Below, in pieces: positions 18,329 through 26,127 of a DNA stretch of 64,000 nucleotides. This DNA is from Nitrospiraceae bacterium (GTDB lineage Bacteria; Nitrospirota; Nitrospiria; Nitrospirales; Nitrospiraceae), in the NCBI GenBank assembly GCA_035623075.1, contig DASPUC010000024.1:186001-250000 (forward strand), in the 5' to 3' direction. How positions within the stretch are numbered: the stretch's first letter is position 1; every line of letters begins with the position of its first letter. The position numbers were made by a program, and so were the translations under genes. Under the pieces are notes generated by a model, which had not been told where the DNA came from, made no database searches, and was given only the letters and a program-made list of their open reading frames with translations.

Positions 18329-18575
18329 CAGTTTGCTCTCGGCCTCGCCTTGCTGCTCCTTCCGTCCTCGCTCCATGCCTGGGCACAGGAAGGCCATGAG
18401 ATCATCGCCCTGATTGCAGAGCCACGACTTCACGCCGACGTGCGAGACATCGAGCGCCTCCTCGCGATCATGGAACGGATGCGGACCGAGCCGGTGACGA
18501 ATGAAGAACTGAAAGAAACGAATACGGGTGGTCGAGCTGACGAGGGAAGAGATCCTGACCGTGAGCGAAGAATGA
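18329..18575 (+). pseudogene. Mosaic pseudogene: S1/P1 nuclease start fused to M16 peptidase pieces
   Basis: The frame first gives a signal peptide and mature start, SSLHAWAQEGHEIIALIAEP, typical of S1/P1-type nucleases (W..GH..IA). It then passes directly into ERMRTEPVTNEELKE, which matches ERMRTEPVTNEELEE of the M16 peptidase at 21836-23308, with near-identical DNA over about 45 bp. After a frameshift, VELTREEILTVSEE matches a later part of the same peptidase (KLTKEEILAAAKK). It ends at a TGA at 18575. An ATG at 18301 is immediately followed by stops. No functional protein can result. Confidence 0.7.
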
Positions 18576-18617
18576 ACGAACAACGCTGGCTGACGGATAC
18601 TCAGAGCAGATCCAGAC

Positions 18618-19091
18618 CTACTTTGCAGGTTGTCCGAGCACACACCACATGCGACGGGTGCCGGATTTTTGGTCTGTGACCGGCTCACCGCTGAAGAAGC
18701 TGACCTGCCAGGCGACAATGTCGTCTGTCGGATGCGGCGTGGCAGTCCAATAGATTTCGGACTTGATGTTGGAGAAGGGATGACCCGTTGGTAAGGCAGG
18801 GTCATGCTGAGATGAATCGATCAAGGTCTTGAGTTCGTCGACCGACGGAGCACGCCAGCCGGTTTTCCCCCCAACCGTTTCCGTCCCGCAGCGGGCCACG
18901 GAGGCATTCCACACATCATGGATGCGATCCGGCTCTTGTTCCCAGATGAGACCAGTCTGGTTGTCCTTTACGCCAGCCCCGTCCAGAACGACCGTAAATC
19001 GTTCTGGAGCGTCTGCGCCTGCCACGCCCCCGTACCACGCAACACATACGATCCCTGCAGTGAGCCCAAGGGCTCGCGATAAACTTTTCAT
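18618..19091 (-). CDS. Exported DUF1566 (Lcl C-terminal domain) protein
   Basis: A 157-residue protein with a signal peptide (GLTAGIVCVAWYGGVAGA). The DUF1566/Lcl C-terminal-like module includes VKDNQTGLIWEQ, WRAPSVDELKTLID, SEIYWTATP and a final RRMWCVLGQ. The D..TGL.WE and WR.P...EL.. signatures are diagnostic. These domains occur in secreted or surface proteins and resemble C-type-lectin-like folds; their ligand is generally unknown. Two decayed copies of its 3' end lie at 14141 and 16138, showing repeated local duplication. Confidence 0.8.
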   Translation of the reverse strand: MKSLSRALGLTAGIVCVAWYGGVAGADAPERFTVVLDGAGVKDNQTGLIWEQEPDRIHDVWNASVARCGTETVGGKTGWRAPSVDELKTLIDSSQHDPALPTGHPFSNIKSEIYWTATPHPTDDIVAWQVSFFSGEPVTDQKSGTRRMWCVLGQPAK

Positions 19092-19161
19092 CGTCGCCCT
19101 CCTCGTGAGGAAGATAGACGTATCCTAAGAGAGTCATCCAGACGGCGCAAGCGGCGGCTGT

Positions 19162-19914
19162 TCAAGAAGAGAGCCGGCGGTATTGTCGGATTAAGAGGAG
19201 TCCGCCCCAAAGAAATGAGACAAGCATGAGCAGGATACCGAGATTGTAACACAGATGCGCGAGCCGATGATCGTACGGAAGCCAGCCGAGCATACTCAGA
19301 ATATTCTCCCAGTCGTGTCCGTCGGTTTCTTTACCCGTCACGCCACCCAACAGCATTAAATCCAGCGCTCGGGCATCGTTGACATATGGAGCGATGTCCA
19401 TGAAATTTTCCGCCGTCCACCAGAGAGCCACCGAGGCCCCGAACGGATCCCGCGTCTTGAGGAGAAACGTCGCGAGACAAATGAGCGGCATCAGGATCTG
19501 TCCCAGAGTCCCGCCGAGAAACATCATGAACCGGCCAAAGGGCATGAAGAGCAGGTGGCCGGCTTCATGGAACGGCAAATTGATGAGATGAAGAAACGAC
19601 TCGCCTGTGTCGTTCGTTTCAAGTGGCGTCGTGATGAACTTCCAACCCCACCACAAGAGCAGAAGCAGGACCAGGCCGCGGCCGGCGAGGGTCAGGGCAT
19701 CATCGGCCTGATCGGACTCGATGAACCACTCTTTCACGAACAGTCTCCACTGCGAATGATTCGAGATCGATGTCCGATGCTGAAGCTGAATGCCCATGTC
19801 GACCGGTCGATACTTGGCAAACACGATTCCACATTTCGGGCAGTCCACTGCTCCATTCTGTTGCTCAAACTGACATTTGGGACAAACAACGGTTGCTGTC
19901 GCCGGAGTTGCCAT
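19162..19914 (-). CDS. Zinc-ribbon membrane protein with HExxH motif
   Basis: A 250-residue protein. An N-terminal zinc ribbon (CPKCQFEQQNGAVDCPKCG, residues 11-29) is followed by several membrane helices. The helix LPFHEAGHLLFMPFGRFMMF carries a HEAGH metalloprotease motif, as in M50-like intramembrane proteases. No clear C-terminal (N/D)PDG partner motif is visible, so activity is uncertain. It is the last gene of the run that includes the site-2-protease-like protein just upstream (75 nt), so the two may act together. Confidence 0.72.
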   Translation of the reverse strand: MATPATATVVCPKCQFEQQNGAVDCPKCGIVFAKYRPVDMGIQLQHRTSISNHSQWRLFVKEWFIESDQADDALTLAGRGLVLLLLLWWGWKFITTPLETNDTGESFLHLINLPFHEAGHLLFMPFGRFMMFLGGTLGQILMPLICLATFLLKTRDPFGASVALWWTAENFMDIAPYVNDARALDLMLLGGVTGKETDGHDWENILSMLGWLPYDHRLAHLCYNLGILLMLVSFLWGGLLLIRQYRRLSS

Positions 19915-19988
19915 ACCTCACCCTACGAAGGAAGGCGAAATTGGGCAAGGATTTGACTAGATTCCTACCGCGAAACGGAGGGCACTCA

Positions 19989-20963
19989 TTAATGGAAGGA
20001 AAAGGGAACCGGCGCAAACGTGACAACGAAAACGATGAGCGCCAACCAGCCGACCAGGATCCTGGCGATCCCTAACGGAAGCTGCGGATTACGAACCGGC
20101 GGATGACCCAACCCCCAGAGACCTGCCATGAAGGCCCACACGAACCACCCGGGCCAGCCGACAAATCCCAACACGATCAACACCGGCACGATGGCAAACG
20201 CCATGGTCCGCTGCCGTGACCCCCAGAGTGCATAGGCGACGTGGCCTCCGTCCAATTGCCCGATCGGAATGAGATTGAGCGAGGTCACGAAGAGTCCGAA
20301 CCAGGCGGCGAATGCGATGGGATGGAGCAACACATCCGCTTGCGGGGGAAGCGATCCGATGATAATCCACGAGGCAAACTGTAGGAGGAGCGGCTCGCCC
20401 AATTGCAGACCGTAGGTCGAAGTCCGATCGACGATTGTGGAGAGCTTGAGACCAATGACTAACGCGATGACTGCCACAGCGAAGCCAGCCAACGGCCCAG
20501 CCACGCCGATATCGAAGAGGGCGCGGCGGTTCATGATCGGCCCGCGCATACGGATGATCGCTCCAAACGTGCCGATAAAATGCGGAGGCCCTGGAATGAA
20601 CAACGGCAACGACGCCGGTACTCGATGGATTCGAGACAACAGATAATGTCCGAATTCATGTGTGACGAGGATGGTCAGTAGGGTAGCGGCGAAGGGAATC
20701 CCGCGCCAGAGTGACTCCGGAGAGTCCAGCAAAAACTGCAATGGCCCCCGCGCCGGACCGGTATGCGTCTGATAGGCCCCGGCCCAGAGAGTCGTAAAGA
20801 TCGTGACGATGAACAGGCCGGTAGGCAGAATATAGTCCGAGAAGGGTCTGTCTTCGATCTCCTCGTCGTGCGAGAGATCCTGCGTCGTCTCGAACGGTCG
20901 GCCAAGAATCTGGATATCTTCCCTACGAATCAGCTGGTCGGTATTTCGCGTATCGCGATCCAT
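19989..20963 (-). CDS. Site-2 protease family (M50) membrane metalloprotease
   Basis: A 324-residue multi-span protein. The zinc-binding motif is LVTHEFGHYLLSR (HExxH), and the second catalytic element is NLIPIGQLDGGH (the LDG motif), both inside membrane segments. This layout fits site-2-type intramembrane proteases, which cut membrane-anchored regulators or clear signal peptides. About 50 polar residues precede the first helix. It is separated by only 12 nt from the HTH-beta-lactamase-fold gene upstream, implying co-transcription. The substrate is unknown. Confidence 0.88.
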   Translation of the reverse strand: MDRDTRNTDQLIRREDIQILGRPFETTQDLSHDEEIEDRPFSDYILPTGLFIVTIFTTLWAGAYQTHTGPARGPLQFLLDSPESLWRGIPFAATLLTILVTHEFGHYLLSRIHRVPASLPLFIPGPPHFIGTFGAIIRMRGPIMNRRALFDIGVAGPLAGFAVAVIALVIGLKLSTIVDRTSTYGLQLGEPLLLQFASWIIIGSLPPQADVLLHPIAFAAWFGLFVTSLNLIPIGQLDGGHVAYALWGSRQRTMAFAIVPVLIVLGFVGWPGWFVWAFMAGLWGLGHPPVRNPQLPLGIARILVGWLALIVFVVTFAPVPFSFH

Positions 20964-20975
20964 GATGCGTCCATC

Positions 20976-21818
20976 TCATTGATCGAGGGCGAACGGGTTG
21001 TGGTCGATCTCTTCCTTCACCGTCGTCGCCGGTCCGTGGCCCGGCAGCAGCACAGAGTCCTGGGGTAATTTCAACACGCGCTGCCTCACCGAGTCCAGAT
21101 GCGTGGCGTAAAGCGTGTGAGGAGACGATCTCCCGATTGATCCGGCAAAGATGGTATCGCCGACGAAACAGACTGGGTGTGATTGCGAGTCCGTCACAAA
21201 ACAGATTCCGCCAGGTGTATGACCAGGTGTGGTCATGCAGCGGACTGTTCGCCGCCCAACCCTAAGCGTGAGTCCCTCGCTGGGACCGGCAAGCCGATCG
21301 TCAGACGGCCGCCAGTGAAGGAGCGAGATATCTTCCGGTCCCAAGTACACCGGCACGGGCCATCGTTTCAGCAATTGTTGGATGCCATCTGAATGGTCCG
21401 AGTGGCCGTGCGTGAGACAGATTCCCACGAGACGTAGGTGGTGCGACTCCAAGAACTCGATCATTGCCGGAGCATTGTAGGCGGTGTCGATGAGAAGGGC
21501 CTCTCCGGCATCATGAACGACATAACCCTTTACGGCATAGCCGTTCACATCGCCATGCATAGTTTCGATGCCAGAAAGCGGCGGCGTGGGCTGAGGCATC
21601 CACTTGTCGAGCACAATGTGCTCAAGCGGACCCAGTCGGAGGCCCAACGTATCGGCGAGCGCCCGTACTTCCGCACGATCCCGAGGTTGGTCGCCCCGTT
21701 CAAGCGCCGTAATGTCCGCCCCGGGCAACCCGGTCATCCTCGCCAGGTCTGGTACGGACAGGTTTTGTCCCGCCCGCGCCTTCTTGATGATGTCGCACAA
21801 ATCGTCTTCGAGGGGCAT
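20976..21818 (-). CDS. HTH domain fused to a metallo-beta-lactamase-fold hydrolase
   Basis: A 280-residue protein with two parts. Residues 1-70 form an XRE-type helix-turn-helix (LSVPDLARMTGLPGADITALE). From about residue 75 there is a glyoxalase-II-like metallo-beta-lactamase domain, with the metal motif LTHGHSDHSDG, TTPGHTPGG, FVGDTIF and LLPGHGP. All zinc ligands of the HxHxDH family are present. Known members hydrolyse thioesters or persulphides. A DNA-binding domain on such an enzyme suggests a regulator controlled by substrate turnover, which is inference. It sits 18 nt after the M16 peptidase pair. Confidence 0.88.
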   Translation of the reverse strand: MPLEDDLCDIIKKARAGQNLSVPDLARMTGLPGADITALERGDQPRDRAEVRALADTLGLRLGPLEHIVLDKWMPQPTPPLSGIETMHGDVNGYAVKGYVVHDAGEALLIDTAYNAPAMIEFLESHHLRLVGICLTHGHSDHSDGIQQLLKRWPVPVYLGPEDISLLHWRPSDDRLAGPSEGLTLRVGRRTVRCMTTPGHTPGGICFVTDSQSHPVCFVGDTIFAGSIGRSSPHTLYATHLDSVRQRVLKLPQDSVLLPGHGPATTVKEEIDHNPFALDQ

Positions 21819-21835
21819 GAAGAGGCTTTCAGCGA

Positions 21836-23308
21836 TCAGCTCTCAGGAGATAACTTGATTTCCTTGGCGTCACCGAATACCGAGAGGACTTTAGGCAATG
21901 TCTCACCGATTCCAACAGCCACGATCGTGAGCCGGTCCGGGTGCCAGTGTTTCTTCGCCGCGGCCAGGATCTCTTCCTTCGTCAGCTTAACCACCCGTTC
22001 ACGCAGTTGTTGGAGAAAATCTTTGGGCAATCCGTCGTACTCCAGTTCAACCAACCGATTCACGATGGCCGAGGGGCTCGCGAACGAGAACACGAACGAA
22101 TTCACATACGCTTCTTTCGCTTCTTCCAGTTCTTCGTTCGTCACCGGCTCGGTCCGCATCCGCTCCATGTTCGCGACGAACCGCTCGATGACCTCCTGAG
22201 TCGACAGTAACTTCGTTTCGGCCCGCATCAGCCAGACACCTTGATCGTGGACCCCCGCGTTTAGTCGACTCCCGACCGAATAGGCCATCCCCCGCCTGGT
22301 CCGCACGTCGTTGAAGAGACGGCTGCGGAATGAACTGCCGCCGAGGATGTCGTTGGCGATCGCCAGCGCCACATAGTCCGGATCGTTCTCTTTGATCGAG
22401 AGGTGGCCGACGCGCAAGTGCGTCTGCGAGGTCTCTTTGTTGATGAAGCGGACGGTTCGACGGCCGCCGATCGGCTCAGGCGCATCCGTAATCGTGAGCT
22501 CCGGCACCTCCCCTTTCTTCCAGTCGCCAAATGCGTCGCGCAGCGAGGCCAGCATGGCCTGCTTGTCGAAATCCCCGGTGACGCCCAGGATGATGCCGTT
22601 CGGATGAATCGTCCGTTGGTGAAACGCCGTCACATCGTCGCGGGTGATGCGCGTAATGGACTCGATCGTGCTCTCACGGGCGGAAGGATGATCCGGCCCG
22701 TACAGTACCTTCACAAATTCGCGACTGACGACTGAACCCGGATTATCCTGCCGGCGGCGAATCGATTCGATCGCCTGAAGTTTGGCTAATTCGAGCCGGG
22801 CCGGTTCAAATGCCGGACGGCGCACCAGCCCCGTCAGGATGGCAAGACCTTTCTTGAAGTCCTTCGCCAGGACATCGAGTGAGGCGGCCCCGGATTGCCG
22901 ACCGATTGAAATATTGAGAGACGCAGCAACCTGCTCCAACTCTTCATCGACCTGCTCCGACGAGAGACCCCCTCCTCCGCCAGTTCGCATAACCGATCCG
23001 GTGAGTGCCGCCAGACCAACCTTGTCCGTCGGATCGAGCCAGCTGCCCGTTCGCATGGTCGCGGAGAGACTGATCAACGGCAGTTCATGGTCCTCGAGAA
23101 GATAGACGACCATGCCGTTTTCGAGCACGACGCGGTCGGCATCGGGAGGCGTGAATTCGACCGGCTTGAACTTCATCTGCCGCGGGTCGCCAAGCACCAT
23201 GCCGCCGGCGTAGGCATCCAACACTGGGACAAGCAGCAACATGACGATCATGCCGCAAACAATTCCCCGACGGTTGACGCGCATGGTGCCACCCTTCACG
23301 CTAGTCAT
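21836..23308 (-). CDS. M16 family peptidase-like subunit, zinc site lost
   Basis: A 490-residue exported protein with a signal sequence near residues 12-34. It has the two-lobed M16 fold, but at the place of the HxxEH zinc motif it reads KVGLAALTGSVMRTGG, so the active site is absent. M16 enzymes often work as pairs of one active and one inactive subunit. Its start overlaps the stop of the active partner (ATGA, 23305-23308). A fragment of a close relative is found in the pseudogene at 18329-18575. It likely binds peptide in the periplasm with its partner. Confidence 0.9.
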   Translation of the reverse strand: MTSVKGGTMRVNRRGIVCGMIVMLLLVPVLDAYAGGMVLGDPRQMKFKPVEFTPPDADRVVLENGMVVYLLEDHELPLISLSATMRTGSWLDPTDKVGLAALTGSVMRTGGGGGLSSEQVDEELEQVAASLNISIGRQSGAASLDVLAKDFKKGLAILTGLVRRPAFEPARLELAKLQAIESIRRRQDNPGSVVSREFVKVLYGPDHPSARESTIESITRITRDDVTAFHQRTIHPNGIILGVTGDFDKQAMLASLRDAFGDWKKGEVPELTITDAPEPIGGRRTVRFINKETSQTHLRVGHLSIKENDPDYVALAIANDILGGSSFRSRLFNDVRTRRGMAYSVGSRLNAGVHDQGVWLMRAETKLLSTQEVIERFVANMERMRTEPVTNEELEEAKEAYVNSFVFSFASPSAIVNRLVELEYDGLPKDFLQQLRERVVKLTKEEILAAAKKHWHPDRLTIVAVGIGETLPKVLSVFGDAKEIKLSPES

Positions 23309-24882
23309 CGCGCCACCTCGCTCGTTGGGACCACCGCCATTTTCTTATCCGGTTGTTTTTTGACCACCATTGCTACTGTCCGATTCGACTTCGTGAAATA
23401 CTGGGCTGCCACTCGCTGGATATCCGTCGGCTTCACCGCGGCAATCTTGTCGCGCGATTTCAAGACATAGCGCCAATCGCCGGCCACGGTTTGGAAGAGC
23501 GCCAGTTGGGACGCCAAGCCGCCGTTGGATCGAAGGGCGCGGACCAGATCGGCATCGAGATTGTTGACCACTTTTTCGAGTTCCTTTGCCAAAACGGGCT
23601 CGGTTTTCAGCCGTTCCAATTCTTCGTAGATTGCGGCTTCGACCTCCGCCGTCGTGTGCGGCGCCAGCGGCGTGGCGGTGAGGATGAAGAGATTCGGTGC
23701 ACGCACACCGGGGTAATTCGCATCCGAACCGATCGAGGCTGCCAGTCGTTTCTCCCGCACGAGCTTGGAATACAATCGCGACGTCAGCCCGTCGCTCAAC
23801 ACGGCGTCGATCACGTCGAACACGTAATCGTCGGCATGGCCGAGCGCCGGCTTATGGTAGCCGATCGCCACGGACGGCTCAGCATCGAATTCCACCTCGA
23901 CACGACGCTCCCCCCGTTGCGGCGGTTCGACCGTGACGATCTGAGGCGGAGGGGGTGCGGCTGGGATCGTACCGAACGTTTGTTCGATCAGCGCAATGAC
24001 CTCTTTTGGATCGATATCACCCACGATGGCGATCGTGGCCCGGCCGGGACCATAATACGTCTTGAAGAACGCCTGCGCCTCAGCCGGCGTCAACGAAAGA
24101 ATGTCCGATTCCCAGCCGATCGTGGGAATCCCGTATGGATGCGCGCGGAAAGCCGCCGATGTGAATGTTTCGAACAAAAGCCCGTTCGCACTGTCGTCGT
24201 TGCGCAGGCGCCGTTCCTCCATGACAACGCCCCGTTCTTTGTAAAATTCCCGAAGGACCGGGTTCGCCATGCGATCCGACTCAAGTGCGGCCCAGAGAGG
24301 GAGACGATTCGACGGAAGGCTGATCATGTAGCGCGTAAGGTCCTTGCCGGTCGAGGCATTGAGCCCGATCCCGCCGTGCCGCTGGTAGAGCAACGCCATT
24401 TCGTTGCCCATGACAAACTGCGCTGCCTGTTCCTGTAACGAGGTGAACCGTTTTTGGAGCGCCTCGATGCCCGCGGTTTCCTCGGAGCTTGCCGGCCCAT
24501 CTGCGATTCTCCTGGTCAGCTCACGCTGCCGTTGTTCGAGCTCGGTGCCGACTCGACTCAGCTCCTCAAGTATTGGACGTTCTTTTTCATAATTCTTGGT
24601 CCCGAGCGTCCGCGTACCTTTGAACGCCATGTGTTCATAAAGATGGGCGAGACCGGTCTGGCCAACCTGCTCGTTTACACCTCCGACCCCGAAGGTCATA
24701 TTGATCGAGACGACCGGTGTCTGGTGTCGTTCAACCATGAGAAGGGTCAATCCGTTGGCCAGCTTGTGTTCGATCACACGATCGGCAAGACCGGACGCAC
24801 TTGCCAATTCGCTGATCACGGGCATGAAGCCTATGACGAATATGAGCATGAAGATGACGTTGAGACGTAACGGTTTGGTCAT
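23305..24882 (-). CDS. M16 family zinc peptidase, catalytic subunit
   Basis: A 525-residue exported protein. The ATG at 24882 overlaps the upstream stop (ATGA) and gives a signal peptide (VIFMLIFVIGFMPVISELASA). The zinc motif is GLAHLYEHMAFKG (HxxEH), with a downstream glutamate region around EERRLRNDDSAN. M16 metalloproteases degrade short peptides in a closed chamber. The inactive partner is encoded immediately downstream with a 4-base overlap, so a heterodimer is expected. The peptides cleaved are unknown; pitrilysin- and PqqF-type enzymes are relatives. Confidence 0.92.
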   Translation of the reverse strand: MTKPLRLNVIFMLIFVIGFMPVISELASASGLADRVIEHKLANGLTLLMVERHQTPVVSINMTFGVGGVNEQVGQTGLAHLYEHMAFKGTRTLGTKNYEKERPILEELSRVGTELEQRQRELTRRIADGPASSEETAGIEALQKRFTSLQEQAAQFVMGNEMALLYQRHGGIGLNASTGKDLTRYMISLPSNRLPLWAALESDRMANPVLREFYKERGVVMEERRLRNDDSANGLLFETFTSAAFRAHPYGIPTIGWESDILSLTPAEAQAFFKTYYGPGRATIAIVGDIDPKEVIALIEQTFGTIPAAPPPPQIVTVEPPQRGERRVEVEFDAEPSVAIGYHKPALGHADDYVFDVIDAVLSDGLTSRLYSKLVREKRLAASIGSDANYPGVRAPNLFILTATPLAPHTTAEVEAAIYEELERLKTEPVLAKELEKVVNNLDADLVRALRSNGGLASQLALFQTVAGDWRYVLKSRDKIAAVKPTDIQRVAAQYFTKSNRTVAMVVKKQPDKKMAVVPTSEVAR

Positions 24883-25526
24883 ACGAAAAGCTCCGTCAGT
24901 TCTTCCGGTCGTTCGATAAACCAATCGGGTTGACAGGCAACCATTCTCTCCCGGTTGCCCATCCCGTATCCCACTGCACAAACCCGGATTCCTGCGTTGT
25001 GCCCCCCATTAATGTCGTTGGTGCTGTCTCCCACCAGGACGGTTCGATCTCTTGGCACGTTCAATTGCTCCATCACATGAAGCAACATCCCAGGCTCCGG
25101 TTTTAAACCAAAGCCATTGTCCCCGCCCACGACACACTGGAAATGGTCGCCGCCGAGTCCTTGCAGGATGACCGTGGTGTACTCGATCGATTTATTGGTC
25201 GCCACGGCCTTACGCTTCGTTCCGAAATGCCTGAGTATTTGCTCGACGCCCGGATAATAGGTCGTGCGATCCAGGCAATGGGCCAAATAATGCCCGCGAA
25301 ACACGTACAGTGCCTCTTCGAAGCTGACGCGGTTATTGTCGCCTACGGCCAACCGCAACAGCTTCTTGACCCCGTCACCCACGAAACCAAAAATTTCTTC
25401 CAGCGGCCGTTGCGGGAGCCCCAACTCCTGAAGGGTCAGGTTTACCGATTTGGCGATGTCCCACTTGGACTCGATGAGTGTTCCGTCCAAATCGAAGATG
25501 AGCAGATCCACCGGGGTCTTCGCCAT
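24879..25526 (-). CDS. HAD-family phosphatase, phosphoglycolate-phosphatase-like
   Basis: A 215-residue HAD hydrolase. Motif I is LLIFDLDGTLIESKWD (nucleophile Asp and general acid Asp), motif II lies in AVATNKS, and motifs III/IV are GLKPEPGML and VLVGDSTNDINGGHNAG. The cap between motifs I and II matches phosphoglycolate phosphatases, which detoxify 2-phosphoglycolate. The exact substrate is not proven. The ATG at 25526 shares a base with the upstream TAA, and the stop overlaps the M16 peptidase start; this tight coupling marks one operon. Confidence 0.9.
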   Translation of the reverse strand: MAKTPVDLLIFDLDGTLIESKWDIAKSVNLTLQELGLPQRPLEEIFGFVGDGVKKLLRLAVGDNNRVSFEEALYVFRGHYLAHCLDRTTYYPGVEQILRHFGTKRKAVATNKSIEYTTVILQGLGGDHFQCVVGGDNGFGLKPEPGMLLHVMEQLNVPRDRTVLVGDSTNDINGGHNAGIRVCAVGYGMGNRERMVACQPDWFIERPEELTELFV

Positions 25527-26077
25527 TACTTTGCCTTTCGCAGTTCCTCTTGCAACGTCGCGAGCGCGGCGCGCTTTTCCGAATCGGTTTCTTTGATCCA
25601 GGCTTCCCGCACAAAATTCACCATGCGCTTTTGACCGACGTGCGGTGGAAGCAGCGGATCGACAATTGTCCACCGGTTTTTGATAGCTTTCACGCGAAAA
25701 CGAACTTCTTCCGTCTCGGGCTTCGACACAAATCCGGCCGTTTCGAAGTACACAAGCCCCATCACATGAAAGGTGACGGGAATGACGACCTCCATCCGGT
25801 CGATGACTTCCCACTGACGGTAATCCTCAGCCACCACGAAGTCCTGTGTCACGACCGCCCGGCTCCAGAGAGGCTCTTCCTTCCAACTGGTGTACGGCAA
25901 CATGGCATCGATGGTCATCGATTCGAGGCGGGCTCCTTTCTTGTCCAATCCCAGATAGCGCTTCACGACCTCTGCCGGAGAATTAGTCAATGATCCGGTT
26001 TGCGCCGACCCAAGAGCCGGAGTCATCACCAGAGCTGCGAGCAACGTCAGAATGATGGACGCGCTTCTTCCTACCAT
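25526..26077 (-). CDS. Exported protein of unknown function
   Basis: A 183-residue protein with a signal peptide (SIILTLLAALVMTPALGSA). A mixed domain follows, containing SPAEVVKRYLGLDKKGARLES and FVSKPETEEVRFRVKAIKNRWTIVDPLLPPHV. The last phrase resembles exported NTF2-like or DUF4878-like domains, but I cannot name a family. The ATG at 26077 is chosen because it starts the signal peptide. It lies 50 nt after pyruvate kinase and is coupled (TAATG) to the HAD phosphatase. Confidence 0.7.
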   Translation of the reverse strand: MVGRSASIILTLLAALVMTPALGSAQTGSLTNSPAEVVKRYLGLDKKGARLESMTIDAMLPYTSWKEEPLWSRAVVTQDFVVAEDYRQWEVIDRMEVVIPVTFHVMGLVYFETAGFVSKPETEEVRFRVKAIKNRWTIVDPLLPPHVGQKRMVNFVREAWIKETDSEKRAALATLQEELRKAK

Positions 26078-26127
26078 TGTCGTGCCTTCGTCCCCATCTC
26101 TTGCTGAAACGACCGAGCCTCTCCTGC

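Noticed and set aside
23353-24438. A 361-codon open frame on the plus strand
   Set aside because: Antisense to the catalytic M16 peptidase; arginine/histidine-rich shadow with no domain.
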